From Fulvia fulva (lineage: Eukaryota > Ascomycota > Dothideomycetes > Mycosphaerellales > Mycosphaerellaceae): DNA of 64,000 nucleotides. The stretch's first letter is position 1. The number at the start of each line of letters is the position of its first letter. Of this stretch, positions 22,817 to 34,136 are shown one piece after another. Under the pieces are notes generated by a model. It saw only the letters and a program-made list of their open reading frames with translations, was not told the DNA's origin and ran no database searches. The position numbers and the translations under genes were made by a program. The stretch spans positions 2,480,001 through 2,544,000 of the forward strand of contig NC_063019.1 in NCBI RefSeq assembly GCF_020509005.1, given 5' to 3'.

Positions 22817-25800
22817 ATATATATAAAAATAGCCGGACTCTAGTAGTACGGACTTAGCAATTCAATATAGCATAACGACACTAAATTAATGGACCTATAC
22901 CGCCCTACTAGTACAATCCCGTTCTTTAAGGTGGTTATACTACCTAAGTCACCTATCATTTACTAATAGCCTATAAAAGAGGGCCTAGTACTACCGAAGG
23001 TTACTAAAAAGATACGTAACGCGCACTTTATAAGTACTATTAGTAGGGGTATAAACATCGGCGATGAATCTACTAATAGCGTAGTATTACTAACTACTTA
23101 AGAGGATAGTAACCGTACCGTTCTTATAGTTATAGATAGTACTAGGGGTACTAAAGGTATAGCTACGTCTAGTAGGACCCCTATTTAATACCGAAAGCTC
23201 TCTAGCCGCTAGTAGTATCAAATCTTTAGTTATATTAGCGCTAAACGTATTAAGTAGTTACCGCTTAGAGTTAAGGGGGTGATTATTAATAATAGTCTAA
23301 GCGTACCCCTTACTAGACATTATAGAGTATATAGGCTTAGTAAAGCTTATAAGGTATATAATTGATCTTAGCCTATGAGGGTAATAACCCTATATACCTA
23401 TATAGCTATAGACTTAGTAGAATTCACTATAACCTATAACGGTAATAGGTACCTCGTCTACTCCTACGATCTAGATACCTATAGACACTTCTAGTTCACT
23501 ATTAAGGATAGGGATTAGCAATTGGTATTAGCTTACTTTAATAGCCTACTAAGCTTTATTAACTTTATTAGTCGTAGGTTCGTATACTTCTATAGCGATA
23601 ACGAGCCCGCTATTAGGAAGGTGTTTCGCTTAGTTATTGATAATAACAAGATTAAATAGTACGTAACCGCGGAATACGCGCCTACGTAGAACCTAGTAGA
23701 AAGAGCTAGAGCTCTAATCATTACTATAAGTAGAAATATTCGTATCTACGTACAATTGCCGGAAAAGCTTTCGCTAGAATGTACTATAGTAGCGGTATAT
23801 ATCCTCTAGCAATCCCCTATCTAGTTAAAGGGCTAGAAGACCCTATTCGAATTAGTAATAGGACGAATTCCGAACGTAGGTTATATAGTAGTATATAGCT
23901 CCCTTATATACGTGTTTATCTATAGACTAGATTAGCCTAGTAAAAGCGAGAAACTCTAAGAGAGAGCGCTTATAGGCTACCTTATAGGAAACGACTCTAC
24001 TAATATCTACCGCGTATAGGACCTATTAAAAGATAGGGTTATACGAGTTGAGGACGTCCTCTTCGATAAGACTACGTTCTATAATCTATTACGCCTAATA
24101 GTAGGGTATACGACCCCTATCGAGAATATCGTAATAGCGGAACCGGCTAAAGAGCCTCAATAATATATATATCGCTTATTACGAGTAAGATATAGTATAG
24201 GCCGAGGGGGTGGAAGAACAGGCTTAGTAGCCGTATACCTAATCACCTCGAGACGCCTACTAAAAGCTCCTTAGGTAAGAACTATACTAGCCGTAACACC
24301 GCGAGTTAGTAATATATAACTAAAAGGACCGGCAAATCGAGCACGTAACAGATCACGTAACTCAAGACAATATATAGTAGTTAGTATATAACACTACTGA
24401 CTACTACGACACCCTATAGCAGTAGATAATAGATGCCCTTACCGTAGAAGACCGTAAGGAGATTATAGGTAACACGTACCCTAATCGCGAGCTATTTCTA
24501 TTTATATTTATACTACTAGAAGACGCGTTAATATATAACGCGTCTAATACACTACTCTTCCCCCTAGAGCTAGAGCTCTACATACTAGACGAGTCTAACT
24601 ATATAGTTATAGAGAATAGAAAGCGCCTACAAACGGCCTACTTCTACTATATACTATACTAGATTATAGTCGCTAATATAATTATCGGCTAGATGTCCGG
24701 TATACGACCTAGAACACGCGCCTATCGCGATAAGAGCGATCGAAGCCCTACACGAAGAGGTAATAGCCCTCTAAGGCGTATTAATACTACTACCTCTATA
24801 TACCGCGATGACCTTCCGCCCGAACCTTCTAACTACGGAGCCGCTATAAAACACCGCTTCTCCTAATAGTAGATCAAAGCTATAGCTAAGGAGTTTACTA
24901 AAGCCCTAGCAATAGGTACATTTAGATAGGTAATAAAGGAAGAGAAGGATTAGGATACTTAGTAAGAGGAGGGACTTTAGCTACTACTACCGCTAAAGTA
25001 GGTATATAAATATAAACTAGACGAGCACGGTATACTAAAGAGCTTTAAGGCTAGGCTATACGTAAGAGGCGATTTGTAAGGAACATACTTAGATATATAC
25101 GCCGCTATACTACTAGTAAGTATGTTCCGCCTCTACTATACTATAGCCGCGAGCTTCGACCTAGAAGCCGAACAATTCGATATTATTAACGCCTTCCTAA
25201 ACTCGGACCTACTATATACTATATATCTATAACCACCTCCTAGAATCGATAGGCCATCCTATAGACACGCCCTTAAGCTAGTTAAGGCTCTCTACGGTCT
25301 AAAGGAGTCCCCTTTATTATAGTATAACTCCCTAACCGAGACGCTAGCCTCCCTTAGACTAGTACCCCTATCGGACTCCGAATATATCTACTATAACAAC
25401 AAGGTTATGTTCTTCTTTTACGTTAACGACCTAGTTATACTCTACTACCGTAAGTATAAGGCCTATACTACTAATATTAAGTAGCGGCTGCTTACTAAGT
25501 ACGAGATGTACGAGCTCGGTGATCTCTCCTAGTTCCTAGGAATTAAGGTTACGCGCGATAGAAACAAGCGCTTACTATAGCTCTCTTAAGAAGACTACAT
25601 TAAGAAGCTAGCCGCCAAATTCAGTATATCTACGAATACACGTAAAACAATAGTACTAGTAGATTAACACCTTAATTAGACCGTTCTAGAGGATTATTAA
25701 CCCACCTCTATCGCTATCCTTACGTACTAATAACGTATAGGATCCCTTAACTTCGCCGCTATATATACGCGGCCTAATATTGCCTTTTCCTTATCTATAC

Positions 25801-25867
25801 TATCGTAGTATCTAACTAAGCTAACTAAGACTTACCTTAAGCTTATAGATTAGTATTTACGCTATCT
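22817..25867 (+). pseudogene. copia-1a integrase and reverse transcriptase
   Basis: Continuation of copia-1a pol after the MINE-like insert. It aligns with 46900-49975 of copia-1b. Integrase occupies roughly 23210-24050 and reverse transcriptase 24990-25700. The catalytic YVDD of the reverse transcriptase reads YVND here (near 25420), a G to A change, so the enzyme would be dead even without the many stops. The region is interrupted at the start of RNase H by LINE-1 copy 2. Confidence 0.85.
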
Positions 25868-26099
25868 ATTATTATTACTACAGAAGAACGACAGAGGTAG
25901 CCCTAAAGCACGATACATTCGAAAGCTCTTATTAAGGCCATTTTAACGATATATAAAGTAGGCCACTGCCCCTAGAATTAAGGGAGTTCTACCTTATTTA
26001 ATCTAGACAGCTTGAAGTTCTCTTCACCCTATTTCTTTAGCTCTAAACGCCGCGGAGGTGCCTAGCTACATTAGGTAACTCCTAGGCAATAGTAGCCTA

Positions 26100-27330
26100 G
26101 GCTACGGTACTAACGGCGCCTACGGCTCTATAGGCGAAGGTCCCCTAAGACAACTAGTAGCAACTTATAGAGGACGTAAAAAGTATAGAAACTAACGATT
26201 AGCTCCTATACCGGTCTCTATAGGTAATGATTACTTAGCTACGTACGGCGCTTATACTGTCGTATTACCGAGGGCAACAAGAAATAAGGACGACGTCCTA
26301 GGCGATTAGTAAGGTTACCCGGAATCAACACCCCTATAGCTAGGCATCGGTCGCGGTATTAACACTAGGCCCCCGCCTAACGTACAATATAGTTACGATC
26401 CGTATTATAGTAAAGGAAGACTAGGCCGAAGTTACGAAGCTATTAAATAAGGAGCTCGCCTAACGAATTAACTAACTAGGGGTGGTTGTAGTGAACTAAT
26501 AGTCTAACGGTACTCTTTAGATCTATACTAGCTCTACTACTACTAGGAGGCACCTAGAGGTATAGCTATAGTAGGCATCTAAGGTTACGGCATTAGCGAA
26601 GGTCTTAACGAAGCAATTTACGATCCTAGTCTACAATATACCTAAGGAGTTCGACCCTACTTACTAGGGTTACCTACGTACTCTCTAAGAGGACAACCCG
26701 GTCACTCTTAACTCTCTAATCTAGAAGGCGACTTGGCTCTACAGGAAAAAGCTAGAAGGTAAGAAGGCCTCGGCGCTAATAGTATAGCTATAAGACGCGA
26801 AAGCGGCGGATCTAGCGATAGAACAAGGCCTAATCTAGTAATATAGCCTTAAGATAGTCGAAAAGTACTCCTTATCCTTTCGTGTCCTCTAATACTTTAA
26901 ATGCTAATAGTATAGACACTAAACCTATACGTGTATAAATAAGTAGGCCTACTCGAACTATATAGGAGACTATATATCTAGGGACTATATATTAGCTACG
27001 AGGCGGTACGCGAACTGTCCGGGGTACTACCTATCGTATAGCGCGGAATGTCTATAGTAGAAACTAGCGAAAAACAAGGCAATTATAAATAGAACCGTCG
27101 CCCTAAGATTCTACGGCGACCGTAAGGCTAGTCTATACCGGAACTAGCTAGCGGCGGTCGAGTATAAGCGCCCTAGGGCCGATAATAATATAAAGGATAT
27201 ATAACCTAGGGCGTACGGGAGGCTACGTACTCTACTAGTTACGGCGAGGTAATCTAACTAGGCCCGGCTCCCCTTTAGTATATAACTAAGAGGCGTAGAC
27301 TAGGACGCGCTAGGTAGTAGGACATAGGAC
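26100..27330 (+). pseudogene. LINE-1 copy 2 ORF1 (gag-like, zinc knuckles)
   Basis: An RNA-binding ORF1-type protein. I can read FTILVYNIPKEFDPTY near 26615, a short RNA-recognition-like stretch, followed at about 26890-27060 by tandem CCHC-type knuckles in which several cysteines have become tyrosine. Numerous TAG codons interrupt it. Family placement is by layout and the knuckles only. Confidence 0.65.
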
Positions 27331-27339
27331 GCTATAGAG

Positions 27340-29970
27340 GAAATGATTGTCGATACCAATAACTAGCCTCGATACGCGTAGTACTATCTAGTATAACGTT
27401 AACTATAGTAAGGATATAGTATAAACCTATTTCCTATACGAGGCGGACCCGTACGTCTACTATATCCTAGTAATCTAGGAGCTATAGATTAACCCGTACT
27501 ATAAGAGACTAACGACCTATAAGTTACTAGGCTATACGATATACCTACTAAGCGACGGTAAACCCCGTACGTACTTCTATATTAGTAAGGATATACTAGA
27601 ATCCGACTAGAAGGTAGTATACTACGTAGACGAAGAAGGCGGGGGAGACATTACCTCCCTCTACGTAGGTAGTACTTAGATATACAATATATATATATAA
27701 CCGCTAGCCTCGAGGTCTAGCCGCAACCTTAGAGTCTATAGACACCTAGATAGTACGCTTAAGAGACAAGGGTGCTACATTGTAGTAGGAGACTTTAATA
27801 TATACTACCCTTCCTAGGAAAGCCTTATATAGCCGTACCCTATAGCCGTTAAAGTACTCGACTTAATAGCGAGTAACGTAATTGCCCTTAATACCCCGAA
27901 GGACCTAGGTACCTAGAAGAGAGGGGGGTTCTAAGGCACGATCGACCTCTCCTAGATCTTAGATAGCTACTACTATATAGTAACCTACTATAGGATCGAA
28001 CATAAACTCGAGGCGTCGTTAGACTATCTACTAGTTAGGACCTCTATTACAATATAGATATAACGTATACTAGCGAGAACCCCTAAGCAAAACTAGGGAA
28101 AGGCCTACTAGGCTAATATCTAGGCGTACCTCGATAACTCCGAGAGGCTAGTCTAGATCGCGTAGTAGTAATACAATAGTAAAGACGAGATAGACGAGGC
28201 AGTCTAAGAGTTAATAGACGAAATAAGAAAAGCGACCTTACTTTACGTTCCGCTTACCTAACTAACGATATAGTCTAAACTATACTAGACGCCGAAGTAC
28301 ACTACGGTAGTAAGAGAAGTAAGGAGAGCCCGCCGGGTATAGACGAGTAGCTATAGCGAGGAGGCCTAGAACGTATATAGGGAGGTATACTAATAGAAGA
28401 AAGCTATAATACGGAGGGAGAAAGTAGTCGGCTAGAGAGCTATAGTAGAAGAAATCGCCGGCAAGCTAGCGAGGATATAGAAGCTAGCAAAATAGGCCCG
28501 ATAGGACCCTATATAGGGCCCCTCCTTCTCTATTCTAGCGCTATAATCGCCTAGTAGCCCGGTTAGCGACCCCGAGGCTAGGCCCCTCTACTAGCTAGTA
28601 AGTTCTTCCCGCCCCTAGTCGAGGCTAATCTAAGCGATATAAATAGCTCTACTCCCCTAGCCCCTAGTATCGCGGTCTAATAGGATATATCCGAGGGAGA
28701 TATTACCGCTATACTTAGGAAGTTACCGGCGAAGAAAGCCCCGGGGCCGGATAGGATCCTAAACGAGCTACTAAAGAAGTGTAGAGATTAACTAGCCCTA
28801 GTAGTCGTAGCGATCTTTAACGCCTGTCTATAGACCGGATACTACCCGATAGCATTTAAATAATCGACGATAGTAGTCCTACGTAAGCCGTAAAAGGAGG
28901 ACTATACGTAGGTGAAGTCATACCGCCTAATTGCGCTCCTTAATACTCTTAGGAAGGCGCTTAAGAAGCTAGTTATAACGAGACTCTCCGAGGCGGTAGA
29001 GGAGTACTCCCTACTCCCGGACACCTAGATAGGTACGCGCCTATAGCGATCGACGCTATCCGCGATAGAAGTTATTACCTCTTAGGTAAAGGCTATCTAG
29101 TATAAGAATAGAGACAAGGTGGCATTCTTACTTAGTCTAGACATATCGGGAGCCTTTGACTACGTATTATACCCGCGGCTACTCTATATCCTAAGGTCGA
29201 AAGGACTCCCTAAGTAGCTTATTAACTTCGTACGGTCCTACCTCTAAAACCGTAGCACGTCGATCCTAGTCGGCTAGTATAGAAGCCTATTTTAAGTAGT
29301 CTTTACTAGAATCCCGTAAGGCTTAACGCTAGTACCTATTCTATTCCTCTTCTTTATAACGACGCTACTCCTAGCCCTAGAATCCTAGAACACCGCTACG
29401 AGCGGCTTCGTAGACGACACGAACATCCTAGCGTAGTCCTCCTCGACTAAGGAGAACTATAGGCTACTAGAAGAGAAGTATAAGATCTACGAGGACTAGG
29501 CTAGAAGGTACGGGGCTCGGTTTGCCCTAGAAAAGTACAATCTGATACACTTTACGCGCCGGCTACGGTTCTATAATATATAAGCTTCTATCTAGATATA
29601 GGGGTATACGACTAACCCGGTAAATTAGCTTAGGATCCTCGGACTATAGGTAGACCCGGCGCTACGGTAGAGGAAGTACGTATAGGCAATATTACGGAAA
29701 GCTAAACAGAATATAGTATTATACTAGAGGCTTACTACGTCTATATAGGGGGCGGACTTCCGGTCGTTACGACTTCTATATACGGCTATTATACGGCCAG
29801 TCCTTACCTATAGTAGCTAAGTGTAGTCCTTAGGCGAGAGGGCCTACCTATCGAAGGGACTCGTTACGCCGCTAGCGAAGATCTAAAACTAATGCCTAAG
29901 GAAGGTCACCGGGGTATATAAGTCGATACTAATAAGAATGCTTAAGTACGAGACCGCTATACCGCCGATC
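27340..29970 (+). pseudogene. LINE-1 copy 2 ORF2: endonuclease and reverse transcriptase
   Basis: The endonuclease shows CYIVVGDFNIYYPS near 27775 and KLEASLDYL (expected SDHL) near 28005. Reverse transcriptase begins at about 28690 with ILRKLPAKKAPGPDRI. It continues with LLSLDISGAFDYVL near 29125, LVPILFLFF near 29330 and the catalytic GFVDDTNILA at about 29403-29430. The chimera inserted at 29981 cuts the C-terminal region, which resumes at 32832. Many TAG codons make it non-functional. Confidence 0.82.
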
Positions 29971-29980
29971 GACCTATATA

Positions 29981-31741
29981 GATAGATAGATATTTCATTA
30001 AGCTGTTGTAGTGCCCTTTGGCCTATATAGCTATGCTATCTTGTTTTCGTATATATAGAGGGGAAACCGTGTTGGTGAAAACCCCTCCTCCTTCCCGCCT
30101 ATCTTTTCCTCCTAGTTGTTGTCTTAATTTTCCCTTGTTAGGGGTACGCTAGTGTCATAGGCCTGCCCTAATGACTACCCTATCTGCCACCCCCTAGCTT
30201 CCGCCTCTTGTCTATCCACTCCTCCGTCTCGCTAGCGAGGCTAAACTGCTAGAGGTATCCCTACTATAGTATCTACCGAGAGATTCGGCGAATGTTGCCT
30301 TTGTCCCTAATGATTAACTTGTAGTCTCTCCTTCCCGCTTAGTGCCTCCAATTTCCCCTGCCTCTCGCCCACTACGGGCATCGTAGTAGCATATGTTCTG
30401 GGTTTTGCGATAGGTAGCCACACTAGTAGGCTGGGCTATAGATGTCTAGTACGCGTCTTCTAAATAGGTAGGCCCTTAACCTAATGTGTTCGGACCTGAT
30501 TTGGATCGCTATGCTTGCCTCGGCCCTTGTCAGGTCCCTATATAGCTAGTTATTGTGTCTCTAGAAGGCTCGGAGAGCTATCGGGCCTGTTGTCTTAGGG
30601 GGCTTCTTTTTCTAGTCCTGCTCCTATAGGTAGCTCGCTATCTGTTCCGCTAGGCTTTAGGTCTTAGCCTTGCTCCCGCCGGCCTAGCGAGTCCTACGCT
30701 CCTCCTCTTTTCGTGCTAGCCATTCGGTGCTTATCTATATAGCCGTAAAGGTAGTAAGGTCATCCTCTTTTTGGCTTGTCCTATGTCCGGCCCCTCTCCG
30801 GTAGTGGCGTTCTATCTTATTCTTTGCCTCCTAGATCGTAGTTTGTACTAGGTAACCTGTCGTCCTTACCGCGTATTGAATTCTTATTCCCCGGATGTAC
30901 TGGCCGATTAGTAGCGTTCCTGTCTCCATTTCTACCGTACTTATTAACGTTGTCTTGTATACGCCTAGTACCCTACGTAGGTTGCCTACCTGTGTCCTAT
31001 TTAGGGGTTGCTCTATCCGTTTCGGGATCGGCTTGCCTATGCCTCCTGTTCCCTAAATCTGTGCCCCGTATAGTATAGCTAGTCTAACGATCGCCTTATA
31101 TATTACTCTTGCCTTATCGAATGTTGCTCCCTATATAGATGCCGTAAGTCTCTTTATCGAGGCTTCGTTGACTTGTACTCGACTCTAGGCTTTCTTAACC
31201 TATACATTCTAGCTTAGCTTCGGGTCGAGCTAGATCCCTAGTACTCGTAGCTCCGCTAATAGCTTTGTCTCGTAGCCTTAGATTCTTACCGCCGCCTTTA
31301 TGTTATAGTGTATTCTCGCTTTACTAAAGTGTATAAGTTGGTACTTTTTAGGGGCGAACTGGGCACTATGCTTCTTTGCCCACTCCTCGCATTTCTTGTA
31401 CCTATCTTCGAGGAGGCGACAGTTCTCTTCTGTCGAGTCTGACTAGGCTAGGATGTTTATGTCGTCTACGAACCCCGATGCTAAGGTTTGCGGAGAGGTG
31501 AGTAGGGGGATTAGATCAGACATAAATATTAGAAACAGGATAGGGGAGAGAGTAGATCCCTAAGGTATTCTAGTCTCTACCTTTACCGGGTCGGACGTGT
31601 ACCTTCCTAGGACTAGGTATGTCGTCCGTTCCTAGAGAAAGGAGTAGACGAACGTCGTTGCCTATAGGGGGATGCCTTTCTGCTATAGGATATGTATTAG
31701 CCTTTGGTGTGAGACGTTGTCGAAGGCTCCTACGATGTCGA
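29981..31741 (-). pseudogene. MINE-like copy 2: LINE reverse transcriptase C-terminal half
   Basis: Starting just after the fusion point at 31741, the minus strand encodes LDIVGAFDNVSHQRLIH, then STLSPILFLIFMSDLIP and the intact GFVDDINILA (near 31470-31440). A block ending FAPKKYQLIHFSKA and a diverged C-terminal cysteine region follow. Stop codons are frequent. The 3' 250 bp are untranslated and end in the CTAT tail. Confidence 0.82.
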
Positions 31742-32820
31742 GGCAAGGAAGGAATCGTATTTAGTAAGCTAGCTACGAGATAAGGTGACAAGTCTTAACC
31801 GCGCTTTCCTACTTATCTAGCACCACCGTGTAGCCTCGTTTCGAGAGGTTAGCCCGGAGCAAAAGCTTCCCTCTACGCCCTCCCTCCCTGTTTGCTCCTT
31901 AAGCTAATATCTACCTCTATAGGCCTAAGCCCTTTAGTGCTCTCTATTGACCGACATGCGCATCCGTCCTCTCGGGCTATATAGACAGTGTTAGCCGTCG
32001 CTACTAGTGTACACTACGCCCTAGGTTTTGACGCCCTTCGCGTTACCGTAGCCTATCTCTAGAAAGCGGCCGTCTATACCTCGTAGGTTTGCTCGGGGCA
32101 CACACTACGCCGGGCAGCGTACTCCTTACGTTTCTACCTACTAACCAATATGAAGTTCCTTATTACCCTACCCTCGATCCTCCCCGATTATAGAACTAAT
32201 CTACTTGTATTATACGTCTTTTCCCCGTCCTAATAGCCGTCTTTTCCTTGCTTAGGCTATCGTCTTTTCCTCGTCGTAGTCTACTATATCAGACTAGGTG
32301 CGTTGTGTAGCGGGATAGGTAGTGCCTTAGGCAAAACCCTCGTTCCTATACCGGGTGTTTAATAGGCCCTTATAGGCTTCGTCGCGTGTCTACCTACCTA
32401 CCGTATTGCCCGCTAGTAAACACTAGATTGTTTCGTAGTCCGCTCGACGCCGTTATATAGTCCGCTTAGTTGTTGTTCTGTAGTCCGCTCGTCTAATGTT
32501 CGTCGCTTAGCCCGCTCGGTTTACGGTCTCCGGAGGTGAAAATTCTGTACTTATACTAGAGGTGTCCTATCGAGCGTATAGGCCACGGTTCCGCGCCCTT
32601 CTTATACGTAGAAAGAAGAGGGACTCGCTCCCGACACGAGTACACGCTCGTCGGATAGTTTTTATACCCGTTTTGCTAGTAGTCCTCTGTTCGCCGCGGC
32701 TTCGCCTACGTTACGCGCCCGTCGCGCCTACGACGCTCTAGCGTAAGAATACTTGGCTCTCTCGTAGCTAGACGAGAGGTTCGTAGCCGACACTACGTAC
32801 AGGTGATTCTCGTCGTCGAC
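31742..32820 (-). other. Shared 5' module of the MINE-like elements (copy 2)
   Basis: Pairs with 20019-21084. It keeps the spaced TAGTCCGCT repeats (the reverse complement of AGCGGACTA) at about 32400-32520 and the TTTTTATACCC box near 32660. No convincing protein is encoded on either strand. Confidence 0.72.
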
Positions 32821-32831
32821 CGACCTATATA

Positions 32832-33500
32832 TCTAGGAACTACGGACCTCCTACTTAGGCAAGTCGGCACAGTACCTAGTATAGAAGGTCATCGCTAGTA
32901 TAGTCGTAAGGGCCCGCGAATTAGTACTAGCGTATAAGGGCATTCGACCCGGGAACGAGCCGAACTACCGGGTAAGGGACGGATAGCTAGTAATACGATA
33001 GGAAGGTAAGAAGTCGTTTATAGAGCAACTATAGAAAGAGAGGTAGAACAACTAGGGTGTAGGGTATAGTAGACGCCCTTAGCTAGCGGAATAACCTAAG
33101 GAATAGTTAGCTACGAAATCCGCGGTTAAGTACCCCCCGAAGCTTATCTACTACCGCCTTACGAGGGTATAGAGTAGTATAGTAACCTAACTACGAAGCG
33201 AATATATTGGCCTCTAGGGGTACCTATTATAGAGGAAGGTTCTAGGATACACGAATACTAGCTGCCCCTATAGCTATTACTCCTAGAACGTACGGTACGT
33301 ACTCCTCGTCTATCCGAGGTAGTCGCTAGGAAGGGGAGAGTAGATAGTAAAGGCGAGGAACCGGACGATTAGGGCACTTCTTAATAACGCTAAGGACCTA
33401 CGGCGTATTACGAACTAGATACTAGAGAAGGGCTAGCTAGAATAGTACCGCCTAGTAGGAGTAGTATAGGAAGAGAGGACACGACGTAGCGCAACGAGAC
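32832..33500 (+). pseudogene. LINE-1 copy 2 ORF2 C-terminal region
   Basis: The end of ORF2 after the nested chimera, matching 5430-4791 on the minus strand of copy 1 and the tail fragment at 12110-11532. It includes the cysteine-rich knuckle region (about 33240-33310). About 200 bp of non-coding sequence and the CTAT tail follow. RIPed. Confidence 0.75.
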
Positions 33501-33708
33501 CGGCTAGGAGCGGGGGCTAACGGGGTAGTAATATAGACTACGTACGTTTAGAGGGAAAGCTAATCTAGATAAGGAGTAGTCGAGGACGGGAAGGGTTTTT
33601 ACCTTTTCGGGTTTCCCTTTATATATAACAATAGATATATACCTATATAGGCCGGATAGGGTCCTAGAACAGGGGAATGACAAATCTATCTATCTATTTA
33701 CGCTATCT

Positions 33709-33901
33709 CCTAGAGACTAAGAACCTCTACCTTATAAATAGCGCTAGTAAACATATTACTAGCCTTTATAGCTAACTAGAACACCTCGGTAGTAACTACG
33801 AGTTCTTTAGAGTATTAGACGCGTCCTACGGCATAAATAATAATAGGACTAGCTTAAATAGCTAGGTCTTTATACTGTTCGGTAGACTAGTAGATTATAA
33901 G
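33709..33901 (+). pseudogene. copia-1a RNase H, first part
   Basis: Collinear with 49978-50155 of copia-1b. The frame runs through without the one-base insertion that copia-1b carries near 50010. It is cut at 33906 by copia-2 and continues at 38752. Confidence 0.8.
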
Positions 33902-33906
33902 GTATC

Positions 33907-34124
33907 TGTTAAACAGGTACGAGTTACGTAGCAGTGGAAGACGGCGGATCACACGAAAGACGAAGAAGGACCCAATGGGATAGCGTGTATCTATATACAG
34001 TATCGCCGGTGTTAGTGTAGGTGTTTCAGGAGGGACAGCTGTACTCAGGACTTGACTAGCAAGCCCTGATTACTAATCCCCCTAAGCACCTAATGTTGAC
34101 CCTATGACCTGCATATTCTCAACA
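33907..34124 (-). repeat. copia-2 3' LTR
   Basis: 218 bp, TGTTAAACAGG to TCTCAACA as written on the plus strand. It keeps most CA/TG dinucleotides. It pairs with 38529-38746. Confidence 0.92.
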
Positions 34125-34136
34125 CTCCCACTCAGG

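Larger units (their letters stand above)
29981..32820 (-). mobile_element. MINE-like chimeric LINE, copy 2
   Basis: A 2840-bp minus-strand insert in LINE-1 copy 2, flanked by the TSD cgacctatata (29970-29980 and 32821-32831) and ending on the minus strand in a CTATCTATC tail. Its 5' 1079 bp are the module shared with copy 1. Its 3' 1761 bp are LINE sequence from the reverse transcriptase onward. The LINE part is related to, but clearly different from, that of copy 1, and it starts about 35-40 codons further upstream. Partly RIPed. Confidence 0.85.
25868..33696 (+). mobile_element. LINE-1 copy 2, full length
   Basis: A full-length LINE flanked by the TSD tttacgctatct (25856-25867 and 33697-33708) and ending in a CTAT tail. 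Without the nested chimera (29981-32820) it is about 5.0 kb. Order: 5' leader, ORF1 with zinc knuckles, endonuclease, reverse transcriptase, C-terminal knuckle, about 200 bp of 3' untranslated sequence. It is strongly RIPed. It interrupts the RNase H of copia-1a and is the best reference for the LINE-1 family in this window. Confidence 0.9.
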
